Shown piece after piece: positions 61,187 through 64,000 of a DNA stretch of 64,000 nt (positions are counted from its first letter, which is position 1; every line of letters starts with the position of its first letter). Made by a program: the position numbers and the translations under genes. Source of the stretch: Nectonema munidae (lineage: Eukaryota; Nematomorpha; Nectonematoida; Nectonematidae). The notes under the pieces are model-generated. The model worked only from the letters and a program-made list of their open reading frames with translations. It was not told the DNA's origin and ran no database searches. Location: the NCBI GenBank assembly GCA_030549495.1, contig JAUIRK010000097.1, positions 653,001 to 717,000 on the forward strand. Direction: 5' to 3'.

Positions 61187-62369
61187 GTAATATTCAATAA
61201 TATTTTTGATTTTTCTTAGCGAGTTTATGATGAATTCCAAAAAGATGCTTTTTTTCATTTTCTTTAAAAGTCAAAATGCGAAAGTTAAATGACTAAACAT
61301 CTAACTGACTAATTAATCAAATAAATAATTAATAAAGTAAAAGGAATTCATCATTTGATAATTCCTTTATTCTTAGAACTATAATACTTCTACATAATTT
61401 ATAATACAAAATTTGATTTTTACTCCCTAACTTATTTAATACTGAAAATATTTGATAGCTGATTCTCAAGTTGATTTATTAATAAATTTTATGATTAATA
61501 CATAACTACATTTCTTCTACATGGTGCCATTATTCTTCAAAACGCCAAAACCAAGGCGCATATTTCTCAAAAGACACAACTAGGAGCGTTTTTCTTAAAA
61601 ACCGCCCAAAATATAATTCTTCACTATTTCAAAGAATGACATTGTCAAAAAATTTGCTCTCAATCCCATTTCTTGGTGATTCCTTGAACTTCTTCAATCT
61701 TGAATAGTTCTAGTGAAGTGTGACTAAACAAATTCTTTACACTTCCTTCTTTCTCTGTTGCTGAGCATCTAACGATATCTTAGGAGCGAGTATTTAGCAG
61801 GGTTGGATCACTTCTTACGCTGTCACAGGCCAAAGTGACGCTCCAGATCAAACTTTAAAATTGCGCCACATGACAAAAGTTTTAGCGACGCACCCCACCC
61901 CAAGCTTCGCTCGTATTTGAGACAACCCTCTTTTTTCCTATTATTCAGATTTTTATAAAGTTTTTACCCTTAAAATAAATTAAATAAGAAATAAAAAATA
62001 GTATTTTTTTACCCAAAATTTTTATTTAAAAAAGGATATTGACAGAAAATTCAAATAAATTATAAAAAAGAAAAAGTCCTACGCCCCTTTGAAATTCGCC
62101 CCCTGTAAAAAGGAAACATCTGGCTGCGCTATATCCTACGCTTTTGACATTTCATCAAAAGAATTCATAAAGGAAACACATCGTTGCATCTGCAATGGTC
62201 TTCTTCCATATTCTAAATCATCTTTTCATTTCTAAATTAACTTGATACAATAATACCCGAGCAAGTTGCGTGAGAACAAAAGAAATTCTTCATTTTCCTC
62301 TGTCAGTCAAGTTGCGGGCTTCCATATTTTTGCTGCAAAAGAGTTTATTTAATACTAACATCTGGTTCT

Positions 62370-62475
62370 CTGCAGAGGGGATGGCCTGCTCTCCGTCTAG
62401 GGGTAATTAGCGAGGCTTGAGCAGCGTGACATCACTCTGTCAATCGGGTACACTAATTAGCGTTTGAATTCATCA
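62370..62475. promoter_or_regulatory. GC-richer intronic block with paired homeodomain sites
   Basis: Two copies of TAATTAGCG sit 50 bp apart (62,404-62,412 and 62,454-62,462), separated by a segment with TGACATCA. The block is distinctly richer in G+C than its neighbours. TAATTA is the core homeodomain target, so an enhancer is possible. Confidence 0.3.
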
Positions 62476-63106
62476 CATATTTGATTTAACACTTTCCTCA
62501 TTGCCCTTGCATATACTCTTCTTCCAAGTAAAAAAGTATTTAACTTTTATTTTAGATTAGATTTTCAAAGGAAGTTTGAAAAATTTAGCTTCAAGTGTGA
62601 CTAATTGCCTATTTTTTAGTATCAAAATTTCTCTTTCATGAATTTTTTGGATTAATTATTTTTGTAAGAAATATTTTTATTTTTTTCTTGACTTTTTTCA
62701 AGCCTACATTTGTCATAGTTTGCTGATTTAAAATCTGACAACCCTAATTTTCACTCTCTTCTTTCGTATTAAGCTGAAAAAATGGAGTCGCAAAAATGTG
62801 ATTTAAATTTTTATAAGTTGAGTATTCAAAATTTCTTTTTTTAATCGATTTCTTGTAACAAAATTTTCTCCGTATCTAAATAGCATAGAATAAATGAGTA
62901 CTAATGCATGTTATTAATTTTGTTCAAGATCAATTAATGATATACAAGGAACTTTTAGCCAAATACTAGACTTTAAGTGTTTCATTCGGTGAAGTTGAAG
63001 CTTTTAATACAGTATGTGTTTCTAAGCTTTGAAAAGTCCTGAATATTAGAAATTTTTTCCTGAAATCTCCACAAAAAAGGCTGATAGAGGCGAAATAATC
63101 TTTTTA

Positions 63107-63213
63107 TTAACTGGTTAATGACCAGAATCATCTGTATTTATACATCCATTTTTATTCAAATCGTTAGCTTTACATTAGATATCCTCTGATTATTCTGGTC
63201 CTTAACGGTTTAA
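63107..63213. mobile_element. TTAA-bounded MITE, copy 2 (107 bp)
   Basis: Bounded by ttaactggttaatgaccag and, reversed, TTAAACCGTTAAGGACCAG, giving a shared inverted end GTTAAnGACCAGAAT (14 of 15). It shares agctttacattagatatc and tctgattattctgg with the copy at 33.2 kb. Non-coding. Confidence 0.7.
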
Positions 63214-63835
63214 TAAAGATTTCTCCTTATTATCTTGCTATATTCCTATTTCATATCTGGAGTATTAGTTCTTATATGAAAAAAATAGTGTAGCCTAGTT
63301 ATCGCAAAAAACTCATCTATTTTTTAGAAAAAAATAGAGTTCATTAAAATTTTCTCACCAAGCAAGAAATTATTGAAGTAAGGAAGTATTGGACTAAGAA
63401 AGATTGGTGATTGGACATTTTTCTTTCAAATTCTGTTTCAATTAGTTTTATTTTTAATATACATCAGAACATTTTTTAAATGATTATGTTTAATGCCTAA
63501 AGGTAAAAAATCTTCTTAAAATTAACATATTCTTTATTTAAAATTAAAAGTTATTATACACCATTTTTTCAATAAATGAGGTGTAATTTGATAATGATAT
63601 TTTGACAAAATTTTGATATGTTCCTATCTGCCAACATTTGTTCTATTCATATTGGTAAAATTATATCGTGGACATTTTCACGTAATTAATATATCAATTG
63701 TACTTTATTCATATTTAATAATTTTTTTCTAAGAGCTTAGTAGTTTAGAAGTCTTTTGCAACGAGTTTGTACCTTAAAATGTCTTTCGAAGAAGTATTTT
63801 TGAAGTAAAAAATAACTTGCTTCTCCTGACTTTAG

Positions 63836-63950
63836 GAAATCATGAAACATATGGCACATTGGCAACTTCTGCTAACTCTAACTCTCCTCATTCCTCCCAA
63901 TCTCTTGTCCTTTGAAGCGCTGGAAGATGAAGACGAAATGTCACAAATTG
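63836..63950 (+). CDS. First coding exon of a secreted or membrane protein
   Basis: A pyrimidine-rich acceptor (cttctcctgactttag) at 63,835 precedes GAAATC and an ATG at 63,842. The frame reads MKHMAHWQLLLTLTLLIPPN and then LLSFEALEDEDEMSQI. Residues 7-22 form the hydrophobic core of a signal peptide, with a likely cleavage after LLS near residue 23; the mature part starts acidic (EALEDEDE). The frame meets a stop at 63,977, so the exon should end before it; GATTG-type junction ATTG|GTTCAT at 63,950/63,951 is the nearest donor but is not strong. The remainder of the gene lies beyond the window, so its identity is unknown. This is the best host coding signal here. Confidence 0.6.
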
Positions 63951-64000
63951 GTTCATCCTTTTTATTACTAATTTTTTAGAATATCAAAAACTTTCACGTT

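Larger units (their letters stand above)
61187..63835 (+). other. Proposed first intron (~2.65 kb)
   Basis: AT-rich with no competing gene. It contains a GC-richer block with duplicated TAATTAGCG (62,404 and 62,454), copy 2 of the TTAA-bounded MITE (63,107-63,213), and a C/G-richer patch at 61,800-61,920 of unknown origin. It ends in ctcctgactttag at 63,835. Confidence 0.35.

Noticed and set aside
61795-62115. A hAT element from cagggttgg to cccctg
   Set aside because: The two ends match for only about five bases and the flanking 8-mers (gtatttag and taaaaagg) do not agree.

Overview
The window is AT-rich eukaryotic DNA. Introns, 5' UTR-type exons with GT/AG borders, a tRNA-derived SINE, LINEs and many classes of DNA transposon point to an animal. 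A protein fragment at 50.3-52.0 kb belongs to a family I know from arthropod predicted proteomes, and the overall composition would suit a crustacean such as a parasitic copepod. That species-level guess is an inference, not a reading of the sequence.

Layout. (1) 1-19,231 is one uninterrupted satellite array of 77-84 bp monomers (about 230 copies). It grades from a mixed, older-looking left part to a homogenised 83-bp right part that holds multi-monomer duplications. (2) 19,237-19,830 is a broken cysteine-rich protein fragment touching the array. (3) 20.6-20.8 kb is a small GC-rich island with a possible signal-peptide exon on the minus strand. (4) 21.1-27.7 kb holds palindromes, two kinds of ~145-150 bp tandem repeats ending in a TTAA-flanked terminus, and a dead piggyBac transposase. 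(5) 28.9-36 kb is mostly empty AT-rich DNA with hAT-type elements, one of which has had its end amplified into twelve 77-bp repeats, and a run of 26 G. (6) 37.9-46.2 kb is a nest of fossils: a LINE with RNase H, then a second LINE split by a hAT-like and a Tigger/pogo element, then a MULE transposase end. (7) 48.7-54.3 kb holds a hAT MITE with a perfect 8-bp duplication, the broken arthropod orphan-family gene, and a second copy of the tandem-repeat/TTAA family with a hAT inserted in it. (8) 58.3-59.6 kb is a foldback pair with ~180-bp arms around a homopolymer-ridden centre that looks like bad consensus. (9) 60.1 kb to the end is the best host-gene territory: a SINE, a promoter-like GC-richer stretch and 5' UTR-like exon near 61 kb, a ~2.65 kb intron, and a coding exon at 63.8 kb that starts with a clear signal peptide and runs off the window.

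Almost nothing here is a whole protein-coding gene. The supported host signals are the secreted-protein exon at the right edge, and less certainly the exons at 20.6 and 54.6 kb. The rest records successive waves of transposons, and nesting gives part of their order: LINE B first, then Tigger and hAT into it; the TTAA/tandem-repeat element first, then a hAT into it. Long open frames in the first 19 kb on the minus strand are satellite, not genes. I see no rRNA, intact tRNA, CRISPR or virus-like element.
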